Shown: in pieces, positions 52,996-62,077 of the stretch
How positions within the stretch are numbered: the first letter of the stretch is position 1
Layout of the letters: every line of letters starts with the position of its first letter
DNA from: Tractidigestivibacter scatoligenes
GTDB taxonomy: Bacteria > Actinomycetota > Coriobacteriia > Coriobacteriales > Atopobiaceae
Direction: 5' to 3'
NCBI RefSeq assembly: GCF_001494635.1
Contig: NZ_LOJF01000001.1
Coordinates: 558,001 to 622,000, forward strand
DNA: 64,000 bases
The notes under the pieces: generated by a model
Told to the model about the DNA's origin: nothing
Seen by the model: only the letters and a program-made list of their open reading frames with translations
Database searches by the model: none
Position numbers and translations under genes: made by a program

Positions 52996-54317
52996 TGGAT
53001 GTGGAGACCATCGTCAATTCCCTGCTTACGGCAGTTGAGCTTGTGGCAGCAACGCTGTTGTTTGCTAGCGGCCTGCCTCGTCGGGGTGCCTATGCGGCGC
53101 GAGTTGCGATTGCGACCATTGCTCTTGCGCTTGTTATCGGGACGTTCATGGACGGGATTGCATCGCCTGGCGCCTCCCATCTCTTTGGACTCATTGTGCT
53201 GTATGCGGTGGCCCTTGTGCTCTGCAGTGCGATTGTCGGGCTTTGTCATGAGGCAACTACTTGGACTATCCTCTTCTGTGCAACTGCGGGATACGCTACG
53301 CAGAACCTTGCCTCGGGTGTAATGGGGTTTATTAACCGAGTTGGCGGATGGGTGCCGTCGGAGTATGTCTTCTACGTCATTACGAACCTTGTCGAGTACG
53401 CGCTTGTTTACATGACCATCTACCTTGTGATGGTTCGCCGAATGAATAGGAACGGGCTTGTTGTTGAGGAAGACCACGGTATGCTCTTCATGGTGTTGGT
53501 GGTGATTTTTGCTGTCATTGGCTTGGACGTTTGCATTAAGTCGAGCTATGTGGCGGGCATTGACTTCCCGACGTTTATCACGCTGAGAATTGTGCACGCT
53601 CTTGTCTGTGCCTTTGTCCTCTTTGCCGAGTATCAGATGCTCTACAAGACACGCCTCAAGACGGAGATGGCAGAAAGCCAGCAGCTCTTGCACGACGAGC
53701 GTCGCCAGTACCGTCTCTCGAAGGAGACGGTCGAGTCGATCAACGTGAAGTGCCATGACATTAGGCATCAGATTCGCCACATGGCTGACGGCCTTGGCGC
53801 GGTTGTGGTAGATCCTCTCATCTTTGATGACATTGCCAAGGAGGTGCGCGTTTACGACTCTACGGTGAGCACAGGAAACGACGCCCTGGATGTGATCTTG
53901 AGCGAGAAGTCCCTTGTGTGCGAGAGGCGAGGCATTGCGCTTTCCTGCATGGCCGACGGCTCTGCCATCTCGTTCATGCAGCCCACCGAAATCTACTCCC
54001 TCTTTGGTAACGCTCTAGAGAACGCCATAGAGGCGGTGGGGGAGGTTCCCAATCCCGAGAAGCGCAGGATTGCGTTGGTGCTGAGAAGCGATATGGGCAT
54101 GGCTTCGCTTCACGTCGAGAACTACTTTGTGGGATCGCTCGAGTTTGTTGGCGGACTGCCAAAGTCGACCAAGGGCGACGATGCCAATCACGGTTTTGGC
54201 ATGCGCTCGATGGAGCGCACGGCGCAGCGATATGGCGGTACCCTTGTTGCAAGTACGCGAGATGACCTCTTCCTTCTTGATGTGGCGGTACCCCAACCGG
54301 AGCTCCCGACAGCATAA
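52995..54317 (+). CDS. AgrC-like sensor histidine kinase
   Basis: A 440-residue kinase with about six N-terminal transmembrane helices (about 5-225), a dimerisation helix with the phosphorylated His in KCHDIRHQIRHM (about 250-262) and a GHKL ATPase domain (N box ALENAIEAVGEVP, G box HGFGMRSMERTAQRYGG). The layout is that of peptide-sensing AgrC-type kinases, but no agrD- or agrB-like gene is nearby. It is coupled to the LytTR regulator by TGATG overlap. Confidence 0.88.
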   Translation: MDVETIVNSLLTAVELVAATLLFASGLPRRGAYAARVAIATIALALVIGTFMDGIASPGASHLFGLIVLYAVALVLCSAIVGLCHEATTWTILFCATAGYATQNLASGVMGFINRVGGWVPSEYVFYVITNLVEYALVYMTIYLVMVRRMNRNGLVVEEDHGMLFMVLVVIFAVIGLDVCIKSSYVAGIDFPTFITLRIVHALVCAFVLFAEYQMLYKTRLKTEMAESQQLLHDERRQYRLSKETVESINVKCHDIRHQIRHMADGLGAVVVDPLIFDDIAKEVRVYDSTVSTGNDALDVILSEKSLVCERRGIALSCMADGSAISFMQPTEIYSLFGNALENAIEAVGEVPNPEKRRIALVLRSDMGMASLHVENYFVGSLEFVGGLPKSTKGDDANHGFGMRSMERTAQRYGGTLVASTRDDLFLLDVAVPQPELPTA

Positions 54318-54401
54318 TGGCGCCTGCCTGTCCCCCGGTGCTATGGTTGCACGGGGCTAACCCCGTAACGTCAACGGCATCCTACCCGGAGGTACCTCGA
54401 C

Positions 54402-55313
54402 ATGTCCATGTCAGCCACGCTTGCCCTGCAGATAGTTGTCATGTTTATGCTGGTGGGCGTGGGGTTTGCGATGTTTCGCACCGGCAAGATCACGATGGAG
54501 GGCAACCGTACCATCGGGAACATCCTCGTGTATCTTTCCCTTCCTTGCGTCATCGTGAAGGGGCTCATGGTCGAGCGTACAGCGGAAAACGTCCTTGCGC
54601 TGGGGCTCTCCGCGCTCATGGGGTTTGCTGCACTTCTCGTCTCCGCGCTTGTCGCACGTCTCGTCCTTCGCGATGACGCCATTGGCAACTTTGCGGCGAC
54701 CTTCTCAAACCCCAGTTTCTTTGGGATTCCGCTGGTCGTTTCGATTCTGGGGCAGGGCCCCGTGTTTTACATGACTGCTTACATCGCGTTCATGAATCTG
54801 GGGCAGTGGACCTATGGTGTCTCGCTGCTCACAGGCGAGCGGGGGAGGGTGTCTCTGCGTTCCCTGGTGCGCTCGCCGTTCATGGTGGCGACGCTCATTG
54901 GCCTCGTGCTCTTTGCGACCCAGCTGCAGCTTCCGGGCGTGGTGACGAGCTGCCTGGATTACGTCTCGGCGCTTAACACGCCGCTGGCGATGTTTGCCAT
55001 AGGGGTTTACCTGGCGCAATCTCATCCGGCGGACATGATTCATCGCGTGGGGCTCTACAAGGTTGCCCTGGCGCGCCTGTTGCTGACGCCACTTGCCACG
55101 CTGGCGCTGCTGAGCCTGCTTCCCGCCGCGATGCTCGACATGAAGCTTGCGATTCTGATTGCACAGGCGTGCCCGGTTGGCCTCAACGTGGCAGTGTACG
55201 CGCAGCTCCACGACTCCGACTACGTCTATGCGGTGGAGACCGTCGTGGTTTCGGTGCTGCTCTCGGTGGTCTCGATTCCCCTGGTGGTGGGCTTGGCGCA
55301 GCTGGTGTGGTAG
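54402..55313 (+). CDS. AEC-family (auxin efflux carrier-like) transporter
   Basis: A 303-residue membrane protein with about ten helices. Seen: VGFAMFRTGKIT, NILVYLSLPCVIVKGL, FAATFSNPSFFGIPLV and AQACPVGLNVAVYAQL, typical of bacterial AEC permeases, which move small organic acids. GGAGGTACCTCGAC precedes the ATG. It follows the kinase gene by 84 bp; linkage to the two-component system is uncertain. Confidence 0.88.
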   Translation: MSMSATLALQIVVMFMLVGVGFAMFRTGKITMEGNRTIGNILVYLSLPCVIVKGLMVERTAENVLALGLSALMGFAALLVSALVARLVLRDDAIGNFAATFSNPSFFGIPLVVSILGQGPVFYMTAYIAFMNLGQWTYGVSLLTGERGRVSLRSLVRSPFMVATLIGLVLFATQLQLPGVVTSCLDYVSALNTPLAMFAIGVYLAQSHPADMIHRVGLYKVALARLLLTPLATLALLSLLPAAMLDMKLAILIAQACPVGLNVAVYAQLHDSDYVYAVETVVVSVLLSVVSIPLVVGLAQLVW

Positions 55314-55486
55314 GACCCTGGCTCTCTCGCTGCCCGTCTCTCCCGCGGGGCTGTGGCCTACGCCGGCCCGCGTTCTTTATCGGTATCTGTGAATCTCTCG
55401 TCGAGTTTTCGCAGGTCGTTGGCACGGCGAGTCTCAAATACCGCTAAAGAAAGGGGAGCGTTGGTAGGACGATGTTGAGGTTGCGA

Positions 55487-55521
55487 TTTCGAAACTATAA
55501 GATTATTTGAGTTTCGAAACT
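55487..55521. repeat. Paired TTTCGAAACT repeats
   Basis: TTTCGAAACT occurs at 55487-55496 and 55512-55521, 25 bp apart, in AT-rich DNA; the second is part of the palindrome AGTTTCGAAACT. Possibly a regulator site, but no adjacent gene start is obvious. Confidence 0.4.
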
Positions 55522-55580
55522 GAATCGTTGAAGCTCGGGTGGCCATGGCCTCCTCGTCCCTTGCTCCCGTGCGCGTTTGT

Positions 55581-55663
55581 CGGAGCTTAGCTCCATTTCT
55601 TAAAATCGATGAGCGGCAACTGGGCAAACGTGGCGGCTGTTTAAGAAACGGAGCTATTCTCTG
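55581..55663. repeat. Quasi-palindromic element, family B copy 2
   Basis: Left arm from CGGAGCTTAGCTCCATTTCT and right arm TTTAAGAAACGGAGC onward are near-complements with a 35-bp centre, exactly as in copy 1 at 31356-31442. The two centres share only short words (ctg, aaacg), so the arms are the conserved part. Confidence 0.7.
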
Positions 55664-55730
55664 CGGAGGGGGCCAGAAAATGGTGCCTAAGCCCGCGCGG
55701 CAGCAGGCGACGCGGTACGCTCCGCCCGCA

Positions 55731-56709
55731 TCAAAGACGAGCGCCCGCTGCCTCCAGCAGCTTTCGGGCATTGTTGTCGAGAATGTCGTCCTCGTGTGCC
55801 GCAACGCGCCCGTCACTGGCGAGAAACTCCTGCAGTCGCCGCGCATTTGCCAGAGCCCGCTCGTGCGGTGTGAACGGGAAGTCGCTGCCAAATAGCACGT
55901 GGCTGGGGCTTGTGATGGTGAGCAGAAATGGCAGCAGGTCGGGAACAGGGTCGCCTGCCGTGTCGAACCAGAGCCGCGCCAGGTTGGCAGGCACGTCCAC
56001 GTGGCTCATCATGTGCGCCTTCTCGAGGATGGGCTCGGCGCCCTCGATGCGGCGCGCGACGTTGGGCAGGAAGCTCCCGCAGTGGGGTACGACGACCTGC
56101 ACGCGGGGGGAACCGGCGGGGAACGTCGTGGGCGATCATGTTGAGCACGGCGCGCGTCGTGTCGGCGAGGAACTCGTAGAGCGGAACGGGGCCCGCACTG
56201 AACACACCTTCCGCGATAGGCTCGGGACGGCTCGGGTGGATGAGACAGACGACATCGCAGCCGCGCTTCTCCGCGATGGACTCGAGGCTGCCGAAAAGCG
56301 GGTCGAGGCGCTCGTCGCCGAGGTAGAGCCCCCGGCTGTTGCTGGCGAGCTTGACGCCAAGAGCGTTGAGGTCTTCGATTGCGCGTGTGGCCTCGACGAT
56401 TGCAGCATCGACATCGGGCAGGGGCACGACGGCGCAGAACCCAAAGCGGTCGGGATGGCGCGCAACGACGCGGGCCGTCTCGTCGTTGAAAACGTGGCAA
56501 AAGGCTGCCGACTCCGCGGCATCACCGAAGAATGGGTGCGGGGAGGAAAGGGACAGAACCTGGTAGCAAATGCCCATCTCGTCAAGGAACGCGAGGGCGC
56601 TGTCCTCGTTCCAAACGGGGAGCGGGAAGCCGTCCTCACGGGTCGCGCCATGGGCTTCCAGGAGGTCGAGGTAGCCCTTCGTCAGGATGTGGCCGTGGAT
56701 GTCGATCAT
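55731..56709 (-). pseudogene. Amidohydrolase (ACMSD-like) broken by a frameshift
   Basis: A metal-dependent amidohydrolase-2-type protein. The N-terminal part, from MIDIHGHILTKG (metal motif HGH), reads in one frame to NMIAHDVPRRFPP; the rest, QVVVPHCGSFLPN to GSDFPFTPHERAL and LLEAAGARL, reads in the next frame. The break coincides with a run of six G (plus strand, 56105-56110); five G would restore one frame of 325 residues. It could be a true pseudogene, a phase-variable tract or a sequencing error. The start at 56709 has GGAG upstream. Confidence 0.8.
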
Positions 56710-56858
56710 GAAGCGCTCCGTCTTTCGCGTGGCTTGCAGTTGCAGTGCTGCACGGGGATTGTGAAAGGGATGAGCAATGCCCGCATCACATGATAAGGGG
56801 GGCCGAGGGTGTGCTGCAGCAGGGGTTTCGAATGCGTATACTGCACCGAAATCGGTCT

Positions 56859-56942
56859 TCCGGCGCAAAAATGACGCCGGAGGAAAGACTTCGTACGCCG
56901 CTGCTGCGGAAATGGGTCTTCCGGCGAGAAAACCGCGCCGGA
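56859..56942. repeat. Two tandem TCCGGCG-N9-CGCCGGA hairpins
   Basis: Hairpins at 56859-56881 and 56920-56942 have identical 7-bp arms and 9-base loops and lie in a longer direct repeat that shares GGTCTTCCGGCG. The same hairpin with the same loop length occurs at 31268-31290. Confidence 0.6.
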
Positions 56943-57077
56943 GCGGGAATCTTAGGCGCGCCCACCGCTGGCGCGCTCCCAGCCGCCGCCCCGGCCCTCG
57001 CCCGGAATCGTGCAGAGCTTACGCCCGTTTTCGCCCCGTCGTTCTCGCCAGCGCCCCATCGTGCTACCATGCCCCCT

Positions 57078-57347
57078 AGGCAATGACGGAGAGGTTTGGT
57101 CGTCGCGTCGCCAGCGGACAAGAGATGGGGCTCACCGGCTGAGAGGCTCCTCCAAGGTTGACGTCCAGAGTTCACTCCACCAGCCGCAACCTCAAAGCGG
57201 GCCGCACGGCCAGCGAGTAGGGAAGCCGTAGGCCCCACGGCACGGGGCGCAACGAGTGGGCGCGCGCGAGAGAAAACGCGCACGTCAATCAAGGTGGTAC
57301 CGCGGAGACATCCGTCCTTGGGCAGCGTTGGCCCGGGACGGTTTTTT
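57078..57347 (+). promoter_or_regulatory. T-box leader upstream of pheST
   Basis: T-box riboswitch that senses uncharged tRNA. The conserved antiterminator bulge sequence AAGGTGGTACCGCGG is at 57291-57305, followed by a terminator (57312-57347). About 97 bases into the leader a TTCA (57171-57174) fits a phenylalanine specifier codon with its following purine, agreeing with the downstream genes. The 5' boundary and specifier are inferred by position, not folding. Confidence 0.9.
57312..57347 (+). terminator. T-box regulated terminator
   Basis: CCGTCC with GGACGG, and inner GGGC with GCCC, form a stem followed by TTTTTT, 24 bp before the pheS start. The 5' arm competes with the T-box antiterminator. 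Confidence 0.88.
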
Positions 57348-57371
57348 ATTGGCTTTGGAAAGGATTGCACT

Positions 57372-58439
57372 ATGGCGATGTCCGATGACCTCAAGTCCAT
57401 TGAGGCGCAGGTAGAGGAGGGACTTAAGCGCGCTGAGACCATGGAGGCCCTGGAGGCGCTGCGCGTCTCCATGCTCGGCCGCAAGGGCAGGCTCACGGCC
57501 CTTATGCACACGATGGGCCAGGTCCCGCCCGAGGAGCGCCGCGCCATGGGGCAGATGGCCAACACCGTGCGCGCCAAGGTAGAGGCCGGTATCACCGCTC
57601 GCCGCGAGGAGCTGGCAAACGAGCTCCTGGAGCGCCGCATGGCCGCCGACGCCGTTGACGTCACGCTTCCCGGCCGCACGCTCTCGCCGGGCACGCAGCA
57701 CCTCATCAACCAGATTCGCGAGGAAATCGAGGACATCTTCTGCGGACTAGGCTACACCGTCGAGGATGGCCCCTACGTCGAGACCACCTACTACAACTTC
57801 ACCGCGCTCAACGCCCCGGAGGACCACCCCAGCCGCTCCGCGCGCGACACCTTCTACGTGGTGGACAACGCCCCCGAGGGCAAGGAGACCCACGTCCAGG
57901 GCGAGTCCGACATCCTGCTGCGCACCCAGACCTCGGGCGTCCAGGTGCACACCATGGAGACCCACGAGCCTCCCATCTACATGATCTGCCCCGGCACCGT
58001 CTTTCGTCCGGATACCGCCGACGCTAACCACCTGCCGCAGTTCACGCAGGTAGAGGGCCTTGTCGTTGACGAGGGCATCACCTTTGGCGACCTCAAGGGC
58101 ACGCTCGACTACTTCACTCGCGAGATCTTTGGCAAGGACCGCGCCACCCGCTACCGCCCGCACTTCTTCCCGTTCACCGAGCCCAGCTGCGAGGTCGACG
58201 TCTCCTGCGGCGTGTGCCACGGCAAGGGCTGCCGCTTCTGCAAGAACACCGGCTGGCTCGAGATTCTGGGCTGCGGCATGGTTGACCCCAACGTCTTCCG
58301 CTACTGCGGCATCGACCCTGAGAAGTACACTGGCTTCGCCTTTGGCATCGGCGTCGAGCGCGTGGCCGCGCTCCGCTACGACCTGCCCGACCTGCGCATG
58401 CTCATGACCGGCGACATGCGCTTCCTGAACCAGTTCTAG
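57372..58439 (+). CDS. pheS: Phenylalanine-tRNA ligase, alpha subunit
   Basis: A 355-residue class II synthetase subunit; two PheS and two PheT attach Phe to tRNA-Phe. Seen: N-terminal coiled coil (1-80, DDLKSIEAQVEEGLKRAET), motif 2 region VFRPDTADANHLPQFTQVEG and the C-terminal motif 3 FAFGIGVERVAALRYDLPDLR. A GVCHGKGCRFCKNTGW cysteine cluster is also visible. The start at 57372 (MAMSDD) follows GGAAAGGATTGC. Directly under T-box control. Confidence 0.96.
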   Translation: MAMSDDLKSIEAQVEEGLKRAETMEALEALRVSMLGRKGRLTALMHTMGQVPPEERRAMGQMANTVRAKVEAGITARREELANELLERRMAADAVDVTLPGRTLSPGTQHLINQIREEIEDIFCGLGYTVEDGPYVETTYYNFTALNAPEDHPSRSARDTFYVVDNAPEGKETHVQGESDILLRTQTSGVQVHTMETHEPPIYMICPGTVFRPDTADANHLPQFTQVEGLVVDEGITFGDLKGTLDYFTREIFGKDRATRYRPHFFPFTEPSCEVDVSCGVCHGKGCRFCKNTGWLEILGCGMVDPNVFRYCGIDPEKYTGFAFGIGVERVAALRYDLPDLRMLMTGDMRFLNQF

Positions 58440-58542
58440 GCCGGACCAGGGCAGCGAGGAACGCCCGGGCGAGAAGCCCGCGGCAGGACGAGAAGAACCA
58501 GGGCGGCCGCACCAAGCCCGCCCAGAAGGGATTGCAGATACC

Positions 58543-61005
58543 ATGCGCGTTTCGTATGAGTGGCTCAAGGACATGGTGGACGTGCCCGAAGACCCCAAGG
58601 ACCTGGTCAACGAGTACATCCGCACCGGCACCGAGGTCGAGGGCGTCGAGCGCGTTGGCGCCGACCTCGACCACGTCTACACTGCCCAGGTGGTGAGCAA
58701 GAAGCCGCACCCAGACTCCGACCACATGTGGCTCTGCCAGGTCTCCGTTGGCGACAAGAACGTCGACGAGAACGGCAACCCCGTGCCGCTCCAGATCGTG
58801 TGCGGTGCCCAGAACTTTAACGAGGGCGACCACATTGTGACCGCGATGATCGGGGCAGTGCTCCCCGGCGACGTGAAGATCAAGAAGTCAAAGCTCCGCG
58901 GCGTGGAGTCGTTCGGCATGAACTGCTCCGAGCGCGAGCTTGGCCTGGGCAACGACCATGACGGCATCATCATCCTGCCGCCCGATGCACCCGTGGGCAT
59001 GCTCTACACGGACTACCTGGGCAGCTCCGATACCGTGATCGACTGCGAGATCACCCCCAACCGCCCCGACTGCCTCTCCATGGTGGGCATGGCAGTGGAG
59101 ACCTCCGCGGTTCTCGACGAGGGCACCCACATCACGCTTCCCTCAATCAAGGAGGAGAAGGGCCCAGACGCCCACGACCTGGTGGACGTGCAGATTGACG
59201 ACGCGGAGTTCTGCCCGCGCTACACCGCCCGCGTGGTGCGCAACGTGAAGATTGGCCCCAGCCCCGAGTGGCTCGCGCGTCGCGTGATCGCTGCCGGCTC
59301 CAGGCCCATCAACAACGTGGTAGACGTCACCAACTACGTGATGTACCTCACCGGCCAGCCGCTCCACGCCTTCGACCTGGGCAAGCTCCAGAAGCGCGAG
59401 GATGGCAAGCGCCACGTGGTGGTGCGGGCTGCGCGCGACGGCGAGCTTCTCACCACGCTCGACGAGAAGGAGCGCACGCTCACGCCCGACATGTGCGTCA
59501 TCACTGACGGCGGCGAGACGCCCATCGCCCTTGCCGGCGTCATGGGCGGCCTCAACTCCGAGATTGACGAGACCACGACCGACGTCCTGCTCGAGAGCGC
59601 GACATTCTCGGCCGGCCACATCTCCCGCACGAGCCGCAACCTTGACCTCATGAGCGAGGCCTCCATCCGCTACGAGCGCCAGGTTGACGGCGCCGGCTGC
59701 GCGGACGTCTCCAACATCGCCGCGGCGCTCTTTGAGGAGTGCTGCTCGGCCGAGGTCTGCCCGGGCATCGTGGACGTCTATCCCGGTCCCGTGCCCGCGC
59801 CCGTGATCACCATGCGCCCCGCCCGCGTGCGTGCGCTCGCCGGTGCGGACATCCCGGACGACTTCATGGCCGCGCGCCTCAAGCGCCTCGGATGCAAGGT
59901 CGAGCCTGCCGAGAACGGCGCCTATACGGTGACCGCGCCCACCAACCGACCCGACCTCACGCGCGAGGTCGACCTCATCGAGGAGGTCGTGCGCCTGTGG
60001 GGAGAGGGCGACATCACGCCCACGCTTCCCGCTGCGCGCAACCACGCCGGTGGCCTGACCGTTGACCAGCAGCGCATTCGCAAGATTGGCCGCACGTTGC
60101 GCGCCTGTGGCCTCTCAGAGACCACCACGTACTGCTTTGCCGACGCCAACGACCTCTCCAAGCTTGGTATGAGCGAGGAAGGCCGCGGCATCCCCGTCAA
60201 GATCATCAACCCGCTCGTGGCCGACCAGGCCGAGATGCGCCGCTCGATCCTGCCCGGGCTTCTCCGCTCGGTGGCGTACAACCTCGACCACGGCGTGGAT
60301 GCGGTGGCGCTCTACGAGATTGGCCGCGTCTTCTTTGGCCACGAGAACAAGAGCCAGCCCGACGAGCCCAGCTTTGTGTGCGGCGTGCTCTCCGGCCACC
60401 GCGATGACGAGTGGTGCCAGAAGTTTGAGGACTACGACTTCTTTGACGCCAAGGGCGTGGTGGAGCAGCTCCTCTCAGCGCTTCGCGTGACCAAGGTGCG
60501 CTTCAAGGCGGCAGACCCCCAGACCTACGGCTGGCTTCAGCCCGGCCGCGCGGCCGAGGTCTACGGCAACAAGGGCGAGCTCATGGGCTGGGTTGGCAAC
60601 GTCCACCCCAAGGCGCTCAAGGCATTTGGCGTCGACGCCCCCGTGGTCGCCTTCGAGCTCTCGGTGGAGTCGCTCCTGCGCCTTGCGCACCGCGAGCTGC
60701 CCTACGTCGACGTGCCCACGCTCCCCGGTGTGTCCGTTGACCTGGCCATCGTTGTCGACGAGTCCGTTACCTGCGAGCAGCTCGAGCAGCGCATCAAGAG
60801 TGCCGGCGGCAAGCTCCTCTCGGACGTGCGCCTCTTTGACGTCTACCGTGATCCCGTGCGCGTTGGCATGGGCAAGAAGTCGATGGCCTTCTCGCTCACC
60901 TATCGCTCTGCCGACCACACGCTGACCTCCGAGGAGGTGGACCGCGCCCACAAGAAGCTCGTGGACAAGGTCTGCCGCGCAACCGGCGGAGAGGTCCGCG
61001 GCTAG
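58543..61005 (+). CDS. pheT: Phenylalanine-tRNA ligase, beta subunit
   Basis: An 820-residue PheT of normal bacterial length. Seen: the tRNA-binding EMAP-like domain near the N-terminus (VVSKKPHPDSDHMWLCQV, GVESFGMNCSERELGLG), the B3/B4 editing domain (RPINNVVDVTNYVMYLTGQPLHAFD), the B5 domain and the C-terminal anticodon-binding FDX-ACB domain (DLAIVVDESVTCEQLEQ). It follows pheS after 103 bp and completes the operon. Confidence 0.96.
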   Translation: MRVSYEWLKDMVDVPEDPKDLVNEYIRTGTEVEGVERVGADLDHVYTAQVVSKKPHPDSDHMWLCQVSVGDKNVDENGNPVPLQIVCGAQNFNEGDHIVTAMIGAVLPGDVKIKKSKLRGVESFGMNCSERELGLGNDHDGIIILPPDAPVGMLYTDYLGSSDTVIDCEITPNRPDCLSMVGMAVETSAVLDEGTHITLPSIKEEKGPDAHDLVDVQIDDAEFCPRYTARVVRNVKIGPSPEWLARRVIAAGSRPINNVVDVTNYVMYLTGQPLHAFDLGKLQKREDGKRHVVVRAARDGELLTTLDEKERTLTPDMCVITDGGETPIALAGVMGGLNSEIDETTTDVLLESATFSAGHISRTSRNLDLMSEASIRYERQVDGAGCADVSNIAAALFEECCSAEVCPGIVDVYPGPVPAPVITMRPARVRALAGADIPDDFMAARLKRLGCKVEPAENGAYTVTAPTNRPDLTREVDLIEEVVRLWGEGDITPTLPAARNHAGGLTVDQQRIRKIGRTLRACGLSETTTYCFADANDLSKLGMSEEGRGIPVKIINPLVADQAEMRRSILPGLLRSVAYNLDHGVDAVALYEIGRVFFGHENKSQPDEPSFVCGVLSGHRDDEWCQKFEDYDFFDAKGVVEQLLSALRVTKVRFKAADPQTYGWLQPGRAAEVYGNKGELMGWVGNVHPKALKAFGVDAPVVAFELSVESLLRLAHRELPYVDVPTLPGVSVDLAIVVDESVTCEQLEQRIKSAGGKLLSDVRLFDVYRDPVRVGMGKKSMAFSLTYRSADHTLTSEEVDRAHKKLVDKVCRATGGEVRG

Positions 61006-61038
61006 CGGGCTGTCCGCGCGCCGCAAGGACGCACGCAC

Positions 61039-61716
61039 GTGCCTAGCTGGAACATACATACCGCCCACGTCGAACGGCTCCTTCGCGAGGAGGGGGCCGC
61101 TCGGCTGGGCGTGCGCGACGTGAACGCCTTCCTGTTTGGCAACTTTCTGCCCGACATCTATGTGGGCTACATGGTGCCGGTGCCCGTCGCGCGCCTGCGC
61201 GACTACCGCGAGACGCACTTTGCCGACGGCGGTGCCATTCCTTCGCCAAACTACCAGGCGTTCTGGGATCGCTTTGTTGTGGGTTGCGACGCGGAGACCG
61301 CGGGCTCCTCCCTGCATGACCTGGTGCTGGGCGCGTGGGCGCACCTTGTGTGCGACTCTGTGTACAACACGCGCACGCGGGCGTATATCGCCTCTATTGG
61401 CGTGAAGGCTGGCGACGTCACCCGCAAGCGCAAGCAGCGCGACTTTGCGCTCTTTGGTAGAACCTTTGATATCTCGCTGCGTCCGCGAGTGACGCCCGAG
61501 ATCATTGCCGCCTGTGCTGCGTACCCGCAGTACCCCGTGATCGAGGCGGACGTGCGCGAGGCCGTTGCCGTGGCGGGGCGCATTGTGGACGAGAACCACG
61601 AAGGTCTCATTCGAAGCGTCCCCGCCTACGACCTGCTCACGCCGGAGTTCTTCTCGGCGGCGTCTGAGGAGGCCAATGCGACGATAGTGGCGGGACTTCT
61701 CGGACAGGTCTCGTAA
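61039..61716 (+). CDS. Zinc-dependent phospholipase C-like fold protein
   Basis: A 225-residue protein with spaced His/Asp residues like the PF00882 zinc phospholipase C fold: SWNIHTAHVERLL at the N-terminus, AFLFGNFLPDIYVGY (about 30-44) and HDLVLGAWAHLVCDSVYN (about 92-109). No signal peptide, so it would be cytoplasmic, unlike secreted phospholipases. Start is GTG at 61039. It follows pheT by 33 bp and may ride on the same transcript; the real activity is unknown. Confidence 0.65.
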   Translation: MPSWNIHTAHVERLLREEGAARLGVRDVNAFLFGNFLPDIYVGYMVPVPVARLRDYRETHFADGGAIPSPNYQAFWDRFVVGCDAETAGSSLHDLVLGAWAHLVCDSVYNTRTRAYIASIGVKAGDVTRKRKQRDFALFGRTFDISLRPRVTPEIIAACAAYPQYPVIEADVREAVAVAGRIVDENHEGLIRSVPAYDLLTPEFFSAASEEANATIVAGLLGQVS

Positions 61717-61823
61717 CTGGGCTTCTACTTGCCCCTCTGCCTGCGGCGTTACGTGTTACGTTGCCAATCTTGCACCCGTTGTTACCCGCGGTTCACCGTT
61801 CCGCAACCCGTGGAGACCACCAT

Positions 61824-61962
61824 GGGAGAGGAACGGCTGGGTCCCCCCCGAACACTCGGCCGTCTCTCCCGTCCCTCGGTCTTCGAGGGACCCCTTCCCG
61901 GTGGCCGCGGCCCTAGACCGCGGCCATTCGCATGAGACAAAGGGAGTTTCCCTTTGTCTCAT
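61824..61962. repeat. Cluster of four consecutive hairpins
   Basis: In order: an imperfect stem GGGAGAGG-AACGGC with GCCGTCTCTCCC (61824-61870), GTCCCTCG-gtctt-CGAGGGAC (61871-61891), TGGCCGCGG-N7-CCGCGGCCA (61902-61926) and a perfect 14-bp stem ATGAGACAAAGGGA-gtt-complement (61932-61962). They follow the pheST transcript end. A structured RNA, multiple terminators or a repeat island are all possible. Confidence 0.65.
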
Positions 61963-62077
61963 CTGCATCGGTGGCCGGTTAGCCAAGGCGTTCCTCAGGA
62001 TTCTCCGAGGCCTTTTCCGTGGCCTTCTCTTCGGGTTTCTCCGAGGTTCCCTCAAGGCTCTCTCCAAGGCCCCTCAG

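Larger units (their letters stand above)
55314..55730. other. Gene-free gap with repeats
   Basis: A 417-bp stretch holding the direct repeats at 55487-55521 and a family B palindromic element (55581-55663). No supportable gene. Confidence 0.55.
56710..57371. other. Gap before pheS: repeats and T-box leader
   Basis: This 662-bp stretch holds two TCCGGCG-type hairpins (56859-56942) and the pheST T-box leader (57078-57347). No gene was found in it. Confidence 0.6.
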
